Assembly (NCBI RefSeq): GCF_024029675.1
Contig: NZ_CP097121.1
Span: 434,001-498,000 of the forward strand
DNA length: 64,000 bases
Direction: 5' to 3'
Source of the DNA: Fructilactobacillus carniphilus
Lineage (GTDB): Bacteria; Bacillota; Bacilli; Lactobacillales; Lactobacillaceae
The position numbers and the translations under genes were made by a program. Positions within the stretch are counted from its first letter, which is position 1. Each line of letters starts with the position of its first letter. Under the pieces are notes generated by a model that saw only the letters and a program-made list of their open reading frames with translations, made no database searches and was not told the DNA's origin. This document shows positions 1 through 9,409 of the stretch, one piece after another.

Positions 1-98
1 GGAAGTAAAAAATAATTAAGGTTCGTGATATTTTACTGGTATTCTACAATCAAGTAGGATAAAATGGTCGTAGAGTAGTTTCAAGGAGGAAATGTTTG

Positions 99-1307
99 AT
101 GAGTGAAAATGAAAACAAACAATTATTAGATGCGCTTGATAATATCAAGCAGGTAAACGTTGGGGACGTTGTGGACGGTGAGATTTTAGCCGTTGATAAT
201 GATCAACAATTAATGGTCGGAATCGAAGGGGCCGGTGTCGAAGGTGTGATTCCGCGTCGCGAAGTTTCCGGAGATCCAGACGAAAACATTGCTGATAACT
301 ATAAAGTAGGTGACCAAGTTAAGGTTGTCGTTGTTTCCAAAATTGGTGACGACAAGGAAAACGGTAGTTACTTACTTTCAATTCGTCGCTTAGAAGCTTT
401 GAAGGTTTGGGATGAAATCAAGGAAAAAGCTGAAAAAGATGAAACCATTACTGTTAAAGTAACCCGTCCAGTTAAGGGTGGATTAGTAGTTAATGCTGAT
501 GGTGTACGTGGTTTTATTCCTGCTTCAATGATTACTGACCACTTTGTTAGTGATTTGAACCAATACAAGGGTCAAGAATTAGAAGTTAAAATTATCGAGG
601 TTGTTCCGGAAGAAAACCGGTTAATTCTTTCTCATCGTGCCATTGCTGAAAAGGATCGTGCTGCGGCTCGTGAAAAGATTATGAGCTCAATTAAGCCGGG
701 TGACGTTATTGAAGGAACAGTTGCTCGTTTAACTAACTTTGGAGCTTTCATTGATTTAGGCGGAATGGACGGATTAGTTCACATTTCTGAAATTTCCTAT
801 GATCACGTTAGCAAAGCTGCTGACGTCTTAGAAGTTGGCGAAAAAGTTAAGGTTAAGGTGCTTTCTGTTGATCCAGACCGCGACCGGATTTCACTTTCCA
901 TCAAACAATTACAACCAGGTCCTTGGGATGACATCGAAGAAAAAGCACCAGTTGGTAGTGTCTTAGACGGAAAAGTAAAACGTTTAGTTGACTTTGGAGC
1001 TTTCGTGGAAGTCTTCCCTGGTGTGGAAGGATTAGTTCACATCTCCCAAATTTCTCACAAACACATTGACAAGCCAAGTGATGCATTGAAGTCTGGCGAA
1101 GATATCAAAGTGAAGGTTCTTTCAATTGATCCAGAAGAACACCGGTTAGCATTGTCAATGAAAGCATTAGAAGAAGCTCCTGCTGAAGAGCACAAACAAG
1201 CTCCTAAGCACAACGTTGACGATAACTCAACTGCAAACGCTCCTGAAGAAGAAAGTGGCTTTACTTTAGGTGATATCTTAGGTGGAGACATTAATTCGCA
1301 AAACTAA
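99..1307 (+). CDS. rpsA: 30S ribosomal protein S1-like protein, four S1 domains
   Basis: An RNA-binding protein of the S1 family, which helps the 30S subunit bind mRNA. The 402-residue product holds four consecutive S1 (OB-fold) repeats, roughly residues 18-90, 105-172, 190-260 and 275-345. The last two share the FGAF(I/V) and GLVHIS(E/Q)IS motifs. An acidic, low-complexity tail follows. Four repeats and about 400 residues are normal for Bacillota, against six in E. coli. The ATG at 99 lies 8 nt after AAGGAGGA (83-90). A TTG three bases upstream also keeps the frame but is too close to the Shine-Dalgarno. A strong terminator follows, so the gene is probably monocistronic. TACAAT (45-50) is a possible -10 box. 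Confidence 0.95.
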   Translation: MSENENKQLLDALDNIKQVNVGDVVDGEILAVDNDQQLMVGIEGAGVEGVIPRREVSGDPDENIADNYKVGDQVKVVVVSKIGDDKENGSYLLSIRRLEALKVWDEIKEKAEKDETITVKVTRPVKGGLVVNADGVRGFIPASMITDHFVSDLNQYKGQELEVKIIEVVPEENRLILSHRAIAEKDRAAAREKIMSSIKPGDVIEGTVARLTNFGAFIDLGGMDGLVHISEISYDHVSKAADVLEVGEKVKVKVLSVDPDRDRISLSIKQLQPGPWDDIEEKAPVGSVLDGKVKRLVDFGAFVEVFPGVEGLVHISQISHKHIDKPSDALKSGEDIKVKVLSIDPEEHRLALSMKALEEAPAEEHKQAPKHNVDDNSTANAPEEESGFTLGDILGGDINSQN

Positions 1308-1313
1308 TTAATT

Positions 1314-1349
1314 AAAAAAGTCCTTCATTGCAAAATGAAGGATTTTTTT
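1314..1349 (+). terminator. Rho-independent terminator after rpsA
   Basis: A perfect 9-bp stem TCCTTCATT (1321-1329)/AATGAAGGA (1334-1342) with a GCAA loop, followed by seven T. An A run precedes the stem. It separates rpsA from der. Confidence 0.93.
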
Positions 1350-1371
1350 ATTTTAAAAAGGAGGTAACAAA

Positions 1372-2679
1372 ATGGCAAATCCAACCGTTGCAATCGTGGG
1401 ACGACCGAACGTGGGGAAATCCACCATCTTTAACCGCATTGCCGGAGAACGAATTTCGATTGTCGAGGATACTCCAGGGGTAACTCGAGATCGAATTTAC
1501 GCGCACGGCGAATGGCTCGGCCATAATTTTAATTTGATTGATACCGGAGGAATTGAAGTTTTTGACCAACCGTTTATGCAACAAATTACAGCACAAGCTG
1601 AAGTTGCCATCGATGAAGCAGACGTCATCATCTTTATGGTGAACGGGCGCCAAGGAATCACAGATGCGGACGAACGGGTCGCACAATTGTTGTATCGTGC
1701 TGATAAGCCAGTTGTGCTTGCGGTTAACAAAATTGATAACTTCGAGAGTCGAGCGAACATTTATGATTTTTACGCCCTCGGTTTTGGGGATCCGAATCCG
1801 ATTTCAGGGGCCCATGGACTCGGATTGGGTGATTTACTCGATGAAGTAATTAAGAATTTCCCTGAAGTCCCAGATCCAGCACCAGATGATAGTATTCGCT
1901 TTAGCCTGATTGGCCGACCCAACGTGGGCAAGTCATCCCTGGTTAACGCCATTTTAGGTGACCAACGGGTAATTGTATCTGAAGTGGCTGGAACCACTCG
2001 AGATGCGATTGACACCAAGTTTGTTCACGATGGTCAGGAATTCACCATTGTCGATACCGCGGGAATTAGAAAGCGCGGGAAGGTTTACGAAAAAACCGAA
2101 AAATATAGCGTGATGCGAGCCATGAAGGCGATTGACGAGAGTAACGTTGTGTTGGTCGTGTTAAACGCTGAAGAAGGAATTCGCGAACAAGATAAGCGAG
2201 TGGCCGGCTATGCCCATGAAGCCGGTAAGGGGATCATTATTGTAGTTAACAAGTGGGATACCTTAAAGAAGGATAATCACACGCAGAAACAGTTTGAGGC
2301 TCAAATTCGGCTGGAATTTAAGTATTTGGATTATGCGCCGATTATTTTTGTGTCCGCTAAAACGAAGCAGCGGTTACAACAACTGCCAGAATTAATTGAA
2401 CGAGTTAATGCCAACCATGATAAAAGAATTAGTTCGTCAACTTTGAATGAAGTTATCATGGATGCCGTGGCCATGACACCGACTCCAACGATTAAAACTC
2501 GGAAACTGCGGATTTACTACGCAACTCAAGTAGCCACCGCGCCGCCCACCATCGTGGTGTTTGTCAATGATCCGGAGTTACTCCACTTCTCGTACAAACG
2601 GTACTTGGAAAACCAAATTCGAAAAAACTTTGACTTCACTGGGACCCCCATTCATATTATTGCTCGAAGCCGAAAATAG
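1372..2679 (+). CDS. der: Ribosome-assembly GTPase Der (EngA)
   Basis: An essential GTPase with two tandem G domains that acts in 50S subunit maturation. The first G domain shows GRPNVGKS near residue 10, DTPG and NKID. The second starts near residue 178 with GRPNVGKSS, then [10 protein letters not shown] and NKWD. A C-terminal KH-like domain follows, containing the [21 protein letters not shown] region. The length of 435 is standard. AAGGAGGT (1358-1365) lies 6 nt before the ATG. In Bacillus the gene is also close to an S1-like gene and the HU gene. Confidence 0.97.
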   Translation: MANPTVAIVGRPNVGKSTIFNRIAGERISIVEDTPGVTRDRIYAHGEWLGHNFNLIDTGGIEVFDQPFMQQITAQAEVAIDEADVIIFMVNGRQGITDADERVAQLLYRADKPVVLAVNKIDNFESRANIYDFYALGFGDPNPISGAHGLGLGDLLDEVIKNFPEVPDPAPDDSIRFSLIGRPNVGKSSLVNAILGDQRVIVSEVAGTTRDAIDTKFVHDGQEFTIVDTAGIRKRGKVYEKTEKYSVMRAMKAIDESNVVLVVLNAEEGIREQDKRVAGYAHEAGKGIIIVVNKWDTLKKDNHTQKQFEAQIRLEFKYLDYAPIIFVSAKTKQRLQQLPELIERVNANHDKRISSSTLNEVIMDAVAMTPTPTIKTRKLRIYYATQVATAPPTIVVFVNDPELLHFSYKRYLENQIRKNFDFTGTPIHIIARSRK

Positions 2680-2721
2680 GGCTTGTTAACTATAATCCCT
2701 TAAGATTGTGTTAAAATGCCG

Positions 2722-2750
2722 TTGCAATCACGGTTTCCGTGTGCTATCTT
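2722..2750 (+). promoter_or_regulatory. Probable hup promoter
   Basis: TTGCAA (2722-2727), 17 bp, then TATCTT (2745-2750) preceded by TGC, which makes an extended -10. The spacer contains the inverted repeat CACGG-TTT-CCGTG (2729-2741), a possible operator. Confidence 0.6.
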
Positions 2751-2783
2751 TAAATACGAGATGATGCTTGTATTGTGTCATCT

Positions 2784-2837
2784 AGTGTTCTGATTATATG
2801 AGAACACTTAGAAGTCGATGTTTGAATTTCAAACATC
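2784..2837 (+). promoter_or_regulatory. Structured 5' leader of hup with two strong inverted repeats
   Basis: Two consecutive hairpins occupy the leader. AGTGTTCT (2784-2791) pairs with AGAACACT (2801-2808). GATGTTTGA (2817-2825) pairs with TCAAACATC (2829-2837) and is followed by TTTT and then the ribosome-binding site AGGAGGTG (2843-2850). A weaker GATGA/TCATC pairing lies upstream. The last hairpin ends 5 nt before the Shine-Dalgarno, so it could affect translation, mRNA stability or premature termination. The role is inferred. Confidence 0.55.
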
Positions 2838-2858
2838 TTTTCAGGAGGTGAATCACTC

Positions 2859-3134
2859 ATGGCCAACAAAGCAGAATTAGTAGACGATGTTGCACAAGCA
2901 ACTGGTTTAACTAAAAAGGATGCTACGGCAGCGATGGACGCTGTTTTTGATGCAATCCAAGCACAACTTGCAAAAGGTGAACGTGTTCAATTAATCGGTT
3001 TTGGTAGTTTTGAAGTTCGTGAACGTGCTGCACGTAAAGGACGTAACCCACAAACTGGTAAGGAAATTGAAATCCCTGCAAGTAAAGTACCTGCCTTTAA
3101 ACCTGGTAAAGCTTTAAAGGATGCTGTTAAATAA
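2859..3134 (+). CDS. hup: DNA-binding protein HU
   Basis: A 91-residue nucleoid protein of the HU/IHF family that dimerises and bends DNA. The signature is intact: residues 45-64 read [20 protein letters not shown], the DNA-binding beta arm follows (residues 55-75), and the end is [15 protein letters not shown]. The length is exactly that of Bacillus HBsu-type proteins. The ATG lies 8 nt after AGGAGGTG. It has its own promoter, structured leader and terminator, fitting an abundant monocistronic message. Confidence 0.98.
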   Translation: MANKAELVDDVAQATGLTKKDATAAMDAVFDAIQAQLAKGERVQLIGFGSFEVRERAARKGRNPQTGKEIEIPASKVPAFKPGKALKDAVK

Positions 3135-3149
3135 ACTCTATTTAGCAGA

Positions 3150-3181
3150 AGTCGGTTCGCATGTGCGAACTGGCTTTTTTT
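3150..3181 (+). terminator. Rho-independent terminator after hup
   Basis: A 12-bp stem with two G-U pairs: 3150-3161 pairs with 3164-3175 over a very short loop, followed by seven T. It overlaps the longer open frame of the next gene, so that gene must start downstream. Confidence 0.92.
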
Positions 3182-3202
3182 GTTAGAAAAGAGAGGTTGA
3201 CA

Positions 3203-4465
3203 ATGAGTTATTCAGAACAAGCGCTAGATGCGCTTCAAAATCATGATTTAGAGGGATACCAAAAAAACTTAGAATTAGCAGAAGAAAATGATGAAAGCGA
3301 TCTCTTGTTTTCGTTGGCAGAAGAAATCTACTCGTTAGGGTTTGCTGACGACGCTTTGCAGCTGTACCGGCAACTATTAAAGCAATATCCAGATGAGGAC
3401 CAGCTGCGGACTTACATTGCGGATATTTTGATTGCCCAGGATGAAACCGATGAAGCTTTGGATTATCTCCACCAGATTCAACCCGATTCAGAGTTCTACC
3501 TAAATTCCCTGTTAGGACAAGCGGATTTATACCAAACTCAGGGACTAACGGTCGTTAGTGAACAAAAACTGAAGGAAGCCACTCGAATTGCTCCGGATGA
3601 ACCGGTGGTAAAATTTGCGTTAGCCGAACTTTACTTTTCGGAGGGAAAATATGCCGAAGTCATTCCCTTATACCTTGATTTAATTAAGAGTGGGCAGTTA
3701 AACATTTCAAACGTGAACCTCGTGGAACGGATTGGGGTGGCCTATGCCAACGTGGGCAACTTTGAGAACGCAATTGGTTATTTAGAACAGATTCAGCCCA
3801 GCGAAATGTCTCCTGACGTGCAATTTGAAACGGGCTTTACCTATTTCCAGCTTGGCGACTTTAAAAAGGCCATTGCCATGTTTGAGACGTTACGGGATAC
3901 TGATCCGCAGTACAGTTCGTTATACCCCTATTTAGGGCAGGCGTTAGAGGCGGATCATCAGCTTGAGGCAGCCTTACGCGTCTATCAGGAGGGAATTGGC
4001 GTTGATGAGTATAATGTGGCCCTGTACCTGTTAACGGCGAAATTAGCCGAACAACAGGGCGATTCTGCATTAGCCATCGATTACTTACAACGTGGACACG
4101 AGGCTAATCCAGATAATTTAGCGGTGATTACGCAACTAGCCGCTGCTTATTTACGTAACCAGCAAAATCAAGCGGTCGTAGATCTTTTAGATCCTTATCG
4201 TCAGGACCACGAAACCGATGGTCAGTTAGACTGGGATTTAGCGGTTGCCAACGCCCGGTTAGAAAATTGGGATGCGGCTGCTAGTGATTATGAGCAGGCC
4301 TATCCGAGCTTCAAAGACGATCCAGAGTTTTTAAAGGAATACATTTTATTCCTCAGAGAAACAGGCGAAGTTCAGGCAACCTTACCGCTGTTACGTCGGT
4401 ACGTTAAGTTAGCGCCTAATGATGACGAAATGATTTACATGTTAGAGGATTTAGAGGAACAATAA
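3203..4465 (+). CDS. Tetratricopeptide-repeat protein, YpiA-like
   Basis: A 420-residue cytoplasmic protein made almost wholly of TPR-like helix pairs, for example ALAELYFSEGKYAEVIPLY and ETGFTYFQLGDFKKAIAMFE. The sequence is strongly acidic and shows no signal peptide or membrane segment. Such proteins act as protein-protein scaffolds; the specific partner is unknown. Its position after the HU gene and before cca resembles the Bacillus ypiA neighbourhood. The open frame could begin at 3161 inside the hup terminator, but the ATG at 3203 after GAGAGGT (3191-3197) is the credible start. Confidence 0.85.
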   Translation: MSYSEQALDALQNHDLEGYQKNLELAEENDESDLLFSLAEEIYSLGFADDALQLYRQLLKQYPDEDQLRTYIADILIAQDETDEALDYLHQIQPDSEFYLNSLLGQADLYQTQGLTVVSEQKLKEATRIAPDEPVVKFALAELYFSEGKYAEVIPLYLDLIKSGQLNISNVNLVERIGVAYANVGNFENAIGYLEQIQPSEMSPDVQFETGFTYFQLGDFKKAIAMFETLRDTDPQYSSLYPYLGQALEADHQLEAALRVYQEGIGVDEYNVALYLLTAKLAEQQGDSALAIDYLQRGHEANPDNLAVITQLAAAYLRNQQNQAVVDLLDPYRQDHETDGQLDWDLAVANARLENWDAAASDYEQAYPSFKDDPEFLKEYILFLRETGEVQATLPLLRRYVKLAPNDDEMIYMLEDLEEQ

Positions 4466-4472
4466 GCCCCAA

Positions 4473-4511
4473 AATGAAAGCCGCATTGCCGTTCGCAGTG
4501 CGGCTTTCATT
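4473..4511. terminator. Strong hairpin after the TPR gene
   Basis: A perfect 13-bp stem (4473-4485 with 4499-4511) around a 13-nt loop that can pair further (TTGC/GCAG). There is no T run on the + strand, so termination there is uncertain. On the - strand the stem is followed by TTTT. Confidence 0.5.
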
Positions 4512-4516
4512 GTCAA

Positions 4517-4547
4517 GGGACAAATTAAGCTAGTTTCTTGGTATAAT
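4517..4547 (+). promoter_or_regulatory. Probable promoter of the cca operon
   Basis: A perfect TATAAT (4542-4547) preceded by TGG, an extended -10. The -35 element is poor (GGGACA 4517-4522, 19-bp spacer). It would drive cca and the genes coupled to it. Confidence 0.6.
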
Positions 4548-4578
4548 TAACAAAAAGACGAGAAAGAAGTGGCAGTGG

Positions 4579-5787
4579 TTGCGCATCGAAAAATTACCAG
4601 CCGCCTTCATTGGGGCTCAGCAAGTATTACAAGTGATTGAAGAACATGGTTATGAAGCCTATTTTGTCGGGGGCAGCGTTCGTGATACCTTATTAAACCT
4701 CCCGATTCATGACGTGGATTTAGCGACGTCGGCATATCCGGCCGAAATCAAACAAATCTTTCCGCGGACGATTGATACCGGAATTGAACACGGTACCGTG
4801 ACCGTGTTACATCACAAGCACAGCTACGAGATTACGACCTTTCGAACTGAATCTGGTTATCAGGACTACCGCCGACCGGACCAGGTGACCTTTGTGCGTT
4901 CTTTAAAGGAAGACCTGATGCGCCGGGATTTTACGGTGAATGCCTTGGCCATGCGTGAAAACGGGGAGGTTATTGACCTCTTTTCTGGAATCTCTGATTT
5001 ACACCACCACATCATTCGGGCAGTGGGGAATCCTACCGAACGGTTTCATGAGGATGCCCTACGAATGATGCGGGCGGTTCGCTTTGGCAGTCAACTAGAT
5101 TTTACAATTGAAGCAGCCACGATGGCGGCCATTCAGACCAATAGTCCGCTGTTAGAAAGGATTGCGGTGGAACGGATTCACGTGGAATTTGTCAAAATGT
5201 TATTAGGCATTGCACCCTTACGTGGCCTGCAACAGATGCTGACGACTGATTTACTTCGGTATGTCCCGGTTTTAAAGGATGAGATTGATTCAGTTACCGC
5301 ATTGGTTAAGCGCCCGTTAGCCCAGCAATTGGTAGACGAAACGCAAGTTTGGAGTTGGTTGGCATTTAGTTTAGGCTGGGATGCTCCGCAGATTCGCAAA
5401 ACGCTCCAGGCTTGGAAGAGTTCTAAGCAACTCATGGCGGCGGTTACCAGTGTGACAATGGCTGTACGGTCACTGTTAGACCACCAGCTAACGAATTGGC
5501 AGTTGTATGAAACTGGAGCTCAGAACTTGGCTACGGCCGCGCAAGTAGCCGTGGTATTGGGACATGCTGATGAAAATCAATCGTTACAACAGCGCTACAA
5601 GCAACTTCCGATTCACAATAAGCATGAGCTGGCCATTAACGGGAAGCAACTCATTCAAGCTGGAATTAAGCCCGGTCCCCATTTAGGACAACTCTTAAAT
5701 CAATTAGAACAACAAGTAGTGGCTGGAACAATTGCAAACGAGCAAAATCAATTGTTGACAGCCGCACAAACTCAAAGTGAGGCATAA
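4579..5787 (+). CDS. cca: CCA tRNA nucleotidyltransferase
   Basis: Adds or repairs the 3' CCA end of tRNA, using CTP and ATP without a template. This is the class II (bacterial) form: the head motif is YFVGGSVRDTLLNLPIHDVDLATSA (residues about 30-54), with the metal-binding DVD. RRDFTVNALA follows near residue 115, and the neck region begins EDALRMMRAVRFGSQLDF. The length of 402 is typical. The start is TTG at 4579 with a weak AAGTGG Shine-Dalgarno; no ATG in frame gives a better N-terminus. The ABC-F gene begins 6 nt after the stop. Confidence 0.96.
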   Translation: MRIEKLPAAFIGAQQVLQVIEEHGYEAYFVGGSVRDTLLNLPIHDVDLATSAYPAEIKQIFPRTIDTGIEHGTVTVLHHKHSYEITTFRTESGYQDYRRPDQVTFVRSLKEDLMRRDFTVNALAMRENGEVIDLFSGISDLHHHIIRAVGNPTERFHEDALRMMRAVRFGSQLDFTIEAATMAAIQTNSPLLERIAVERIHVEFVKMLLGIAPLRGLQQMLTTDLLRYVPVLKDEIDSVTALVKRPLAQQLVDETQVWSWLAFSLGWDAPQIRKTLQAWKSSKQLMAAVTSVTMAVRSLLDHQLTNWQLYETGAQNLATAAQVAVVLGHADENQSLQQRYKQLPIHNKHELAINGKQLIQAGIKPGPHLGQLLNQLEQQVVAGTIANEQNQLLTAAQTQSEA

Positions 5788-5793
5788 AAAAGG

Positions 5794-7707
5794 ATGGTAG
5801 AAACGTTACGAGCCGAACATTTAACGAAAACCTATGGAGAAAAAACGCTTTTCCATGATTTAAATTTTATCATTAACGAGCACGATCGAATTGGTCTGAT
5901 TGGGACCAACGGAAGTGGGAAATCCTCGCTTTTAAATGCTATTGCCCAGTTAGATCATGACGTGACCGGCGAAATTATTACTTCCAAAATCTATACCATT
6001 GGTTATTTAAAACAGCATCCGGAATTACCAGCAGATAAAACGGTGTTAGAAGCCGTGTTTGCTGGTAATCAGGCCATCTTTCGGGTGATTCGGTGGTATG
6101 AAGATACATTGGCCGCTTACTCCGCTCATCCTGAATCTGCCGATGCGGAACGAGCCTACCTCGCAGCTGAGGCCAAGATGAACGAGATGGATGCTTGGAC
6201 GGCTGAGAGCCAAGTTAAAACAATTTTAACCCAGCTTAAAATCACGGACTTGAACCAAACGATTAAAACGATGTCTGGGGGAATGCAAAAGCGGGTGGGC
6301 CTAGCCCAGGTTTTAATTCAAGCACCCAACCTGTTATTACTGGATGAACCGACCAACCACTTGGACTTTGATTCGATTGCCTGGTTAGAGCAATACCTGA
6401 GTCGTTATCACGGTTCGTTACTGGTAGTTACCCATGATCGCTACTTCTTAGACCAGGTTACCAACCACATTTGGGAACTCTCGTTTGGAAAGTTACACGA
6501 ATACGAGGGGAACTATCAAACCTACGTAGCCAAAAAGGCCGAACGGGTGGATCAAGAAATCGCAGCGGGACATAAACAGCAACAACTATATAAACAAGAA
6601 TTACAATGGATGAAAGCCGGTGCAAAGGCGCGATCTACCAAGCAAAATGCTCGAATTGAACGGTTCCAGGAACTCAAACAAGAGGTTGATCAAGGAACCC
6701 CCGTTGAAGAAGACGTAAACATCAGCATGGGGCAGCAACGCTTAGGTAAAAAGGTAATTGAAATGAAGGACGTCAACCTTACCGTGGCCGATCATCCGAT
6801 TTTGCGGGACTTTAATTTAATCGTCCAAAACGGCCAACGTCTGGGGATTAGTGGGGAAAATGGGACCGGGAAATCCAGTTTTTTAAATGCGATTGCCGGG
6901 AAGTTACCCCTAGATTCCGGAACCATTGAACTTGGTGAAACGGTGAAATTGGGATACTACACCCAGCAAATGGAACCAATCCCAGAGGATAAGCGAGTCA
7001 TTAGTTACTTAACGGATGTGGGTCAAAAAGTTGTGGACAAGGATGGCAATCAGATTAGCGTTACGAATTTGCTGGAACAGTTCCTGTTTCCCAAATCGAC
7101 CCATGGAACTTTGATTCGCAAGCTTTCTGGTGGTGAAAAACGACGCCTCTATTTGCTCAAATTGCTAATGGAACAACCGAATGTCTTGTTACTAGATGAA
7201 CCAACCAATAACTTGGACATTAGTACGTTGACCGTTTTAGAAAACTACATTGAAAACTTTAACGGAACGACGATTACGGTGTCTCATGATCGTTATTTTT
7301 TGGATAAGGTTGCCGATCACCTGTTGATGTTTAAGGGTGACGCGCAAATTAATCGCTATACAGGATCATTGTCTGGCTACCTAGCAGAACAGCAACAACA
7401 AACGAAAGCGGAAGAGAGCGCGGTCAAACGACAAACAGCTGCAAAACAAAAACCAGGCGCTTCGGATAAGAAATCCCAGTCTAAAACCAAGTTAACCTAC
7501 GCGGAAAAATTAGAGTGGGAGCAAATGGACCAAAAACTGGCCGATAACGAAGCAGCCGTGACCAAGGTGCAAACGGAAATGCAGCAAAATGCCGCGGATT
7601 ATAACAAGTTAGCAGAACTACAACGACAACTAGACGATTTAAATGCCCAGGGTGATCAGTTAGTCGAACGCTGGGACTATTTAAGTCAGTACGTGGATCA
7701 GGACTAG
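5794..7707 (+). CDS. ABC-F ribosome-associated ATPase, Uup/YfmR type
   Basis: A soluble twin-ATPase ABC-F protein with no membrane domain. ABC-F factors bind the ribosomal E site and act on stalled translation. Domain 1 has Walker [10 protein letters not shown], signature [12 protein letters not shown] and [12 protein letters not shown]. Domain 2 has [21 protein letters not shown] and [12 protein letters not shown]. The inter-domain arm (about residues 250-305) is present. A lysine/glutamine-rich linker and a C-terminal coiled coil (about 560-637) place it with Uup/YfmR rather than EttA. The ATG immediately follows AGG, and an AGTGAGG 12 nt upstream lies inside cca, suggesting translational coupling. 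An antibiotic-resistance role is less likely from its housekeeping setting. Confidence 0.9.
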   Translation: MVETLRAEHLTKTYGEKTLFHDLNFIINEHDRIGLIGTNGSGKSSLLNAIAQLDHDVTGEIITSKIYTIGYLKQHPELPADKTVLEAVFAGNQAIFRVIRWYEDTLAAYSAHPESADAERAYLAAEAKMNEMDAWTAESQVKTILTQLKITDLNQTIKTMSGGMQKRVGLAQVLIQAPNLLLLDEPTNHLDFDSIAWLEQYLSRYHGSLLVVTHDRYFLDQVTNHIWELSFGKLHEYEGNYQTYVAKKAERVDQEIAAGHKQQQLYKQELQWMKAGAKARSTKQNARIERFQELKQEVDQGTPVEEDVNISMGQQRLGKKVIEMKDVNLTVADHPILRDFNLIVQNGQRLGISGENGTGKSSFLNAIAGKLPLDSGTIELGETVKLGYYTQQMEPIPEDKRVISYLTDVGQKVVDKDGNQISVTNLLEQFLFPKSTHGTLIRKLSGGEKRRLYLLKLLMEQPNVLLLDEPTNNLDISTLTVLENYIENFNGTTITVSHDRYFLDKVADHLLMFKGDAQINRYTGSLSGYLAEQQQQTKAEESAVKRQTAAKQKPGASDKKSQSKTKLTYAEKLEWEQMDQKLADNEAAVTKVQTEMQQNAADYNKLAELQRQLDDLNAQGDQLVERWDYLSQYVDQD

Positions 7708-7720
7708 GACGGAGGAACGA

Positions 7721-8671
7721 ATGCTAGAAGAACAGTATCTAAACTTAGCCCGGTTTGTGCTTGAAAACGGCCAAGCCAAGGGTGATCGGACGGGGACCGG
7801 GACCATTAGTTGCTTTGGTTATCAAATGCGTTTTAACCTGGCAGAAGGATTTCCTTTACTCACAACTAAAAGCGTTCCGTTTCGGTTAATTAAGAGCGAA
7901 TTACTCTGGTTCTTACGGGGTGATACTAACATCCGGTATCTGCTTCAAAACAATAACCACATCTGGGACGAATGGGCCTTTAAAAACTGGGTTGAATCTG
8001 ATGAATACCAAGGACCTGATATGACTGACTTTGGCTTACGGTCCCAAACTGATCCGGAGTTTAAAGCAGAGTATCTGAAGCAAAAAGAGTGGTTCTGTCA
8101 ACAAATTCTGGCTGATGCAGATTTTGCCGCTCGTTATGGTGATCTAGGCTTGGTCTATGGAAGTCAGTGGCGTAGTTGGCAAACTGCTGACGGCCAAACG
8201 GTGGATCAAATTCAAAAGGTAATTGAACAGATTAAAACTAATCCAGATTCCCGGCGTTTGATTGTTTCTGCTTGGAATCCGGGAGACGTTGATGACGTGG
8301 CTTTACCGCCGTGTCATACGCTGTTTCAATTTTATGTAAATGATGGCAAGTTAAGTTGTCAACTGTACCAAAGGAGTGGAGATATTTTCCTAGGCGTGCC
8401 GTTTAACATTGCTAGTTATGCATTGTTAACTAGTTTAATTGCCAAGGAGTGTGGCTTAGTACCAGGCGAATTCATCCATACCTTGGGTGACGCTCATATT
8501 TACCAAAATCACGTGGTCCAAGTCCAAGAGCAACTAACGCGAACTCCATATCCAGCTCCTCAACTATGGTTAAATCCGGAGAAACAAAGTATTTTTGATT
8601 ATGACATTGATGATATTAAAATCGAAAATTATCACCACCATCCGCGCATCAAAGGGGCAGTGGCCGTTTAG
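7721..8671 (+). CDS. thyA: Thymidylate synthase
   Basis: Converts dUMP to dTMP using methylene-tetrahydrofolate, making dihydrofolate. The catalytic cysteine lies in [13 protein letters not shown] (about residue 198). Also visible are GDRTGTGT at the N-terminus, the YGSQWRSW region, and the folate-binding [20 protein letters not shown]. At 316 residues it carries the insertion typical of the Lactobacillus/Staphylococcus long form. GGAGG lies before the ATG. The dihydrofolate reductase gene follows after 12 nt; together they close the folate cycle. Confidence 0.98.
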   Translation: MLEEQYLNLARFVLENGQAKGDRTGTGTISCFGYQMRFNLAEGFPLLTTKSVPFRLIKSELLWFLRGDTNIRYLLQNNNHIWDEWAFKNWVESDEYQGPDMTDFGLRSQTDPEFKAEYLKQKEWFCQQILADADFAARYGDLGLVYGSQWRSWQTADGQTVDQIQKVIEQIKTNPDSRRLIVSAWNPGDVDDVALPPCHTLFQFYVNDGKLSCQLYQRSGDIFLGVPFNIASYALLTSLIAKECGLVPGEFIHTLGDAHIYQNHVVQVQEQLTRTPYPAPQLWLNPEKQSIFDYDIDDIKIENYHHHPRIKGAVAV

Positions 8672-8683
8672 GAGGGATTAGTA

Positions 8684-9175
8684 ATGTTAGCATTTATTTG
8701 GGCAGAAGCGCACCAGCACGTGATTGGTAAAGACGGAACGTTACCATGGCACCTTCCTGATGATATGCACTTTTTTAAAGAGCAAACCACTGGTCATCCG
8801 ATTTTAGCGGGAAGCCGGACGTTTGCGAGCTTCGGTCGCCCGCTTCCTCATCGCAAAAACATGATATTAACCCGGCAACCAGCGGATTGTTTCCCAACGG
8901 GAGTGGAGGTCTTTCCAACTACAAGTAGTTTCTTGCAATATGCAAATGAGCATCAGGACGAGCTTATTTTCGTAGTCGGGGGGAGTCAAGTTTTTAAGGC
9001 ATTGCTCCCAAATGTCGATCAGTTGTATCGTACAGTCATTGATGCCGATGTGGCTGGCGATACCTGGATGCCCCAAATTGATTATTCTCAGTTTGAACTG
9101 ATCCAAGAACGGCCGGGAGCAACCGACTCTCAATATCCGCACCATTTTGAAATTTGGCGTCGAAAGGAAGCATAG
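8684..9175 (+). CDS. dfrA: Dihydrofolate reductase
   Basis: Reduces dihydrofolate to tetrahydrofolate with NADPH. The 163-residue product has the expected order: AxxHVIGKDGTLPWHLPDDMHFFK, with the catalytic acid in the LPDDM segment, then GSRTFASFGRPLPHRKN, then the NADPH site FVVGGSQVFKALLP. The usual GRKT before the FESF-like motif reads GSRT here. It lies 12 nt after thyA and one base before the YozE-like gene, so the three are one transcript. The housekeeping location makes it the chromosomal trimethoprim target. Confidence 0.97.
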   Translation: MLAFIWAEAHQHVIGKDGTLPWHLPDDMHFFKEQTTGHPILAGSRTFASFGRPLPHRKNMILTRQPADCFPTGVEVFPTTSSFLQYANEHQDELIFVVGGSQVFKALLPNVDQLYRTVIDADVAGDTWMPQIDYSQFELIQERPGATDSQYPHHFEIWRRKEA

Positions 9176-9176
9176 T

Positions 9177-9398
9177 ATGCGAAAAAGTTTTTACGAATAT
9201 TTAATGACCGAACGTAATCCCAACAGTCATGATGAAATTGCGGAGTTTGCCAACAATGCCTTTTTTGACCAAAGCTTTCCCAAACACACTGATAATTTCG
9301 ACGAAATCTCGAAATACTTAGAGGAAAATGCAGGTTATTTGCCAAGCCTCACCATCTTTGACGATGCTTGGCAGAAGTACCTCGCTTATCTAAATTAA
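9177..9398 (+). CDS. YozE-family small protein (UPF0346)
   Basis: A 73-residue protein of the YozE SAM-like helical family: it opens with MRKSFYEYLMTERNP, has the central NAFFDQSFPKHTDNFDEISKYLE, and ends with the DDAWQKYLAYL segment. The biochemical role of the family is unknown. AAAGGAAG (9163-9170) lies 6 nt before the ATG and overlaps the end of dfrA. An upstream in-frame start inside dfrA is not needed. rbgA follows after 11 nt. Confidence 0.9.
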   Translation: MRKSFYEYLMTERNPNSHDEIAEFANNAFFDQSFPKHTDNFDEISKYLEENAGYLPSLTIFDDAWQKYLAYLN

Positions 9399-9409
9399 GG
9401 AGGCAGGTT

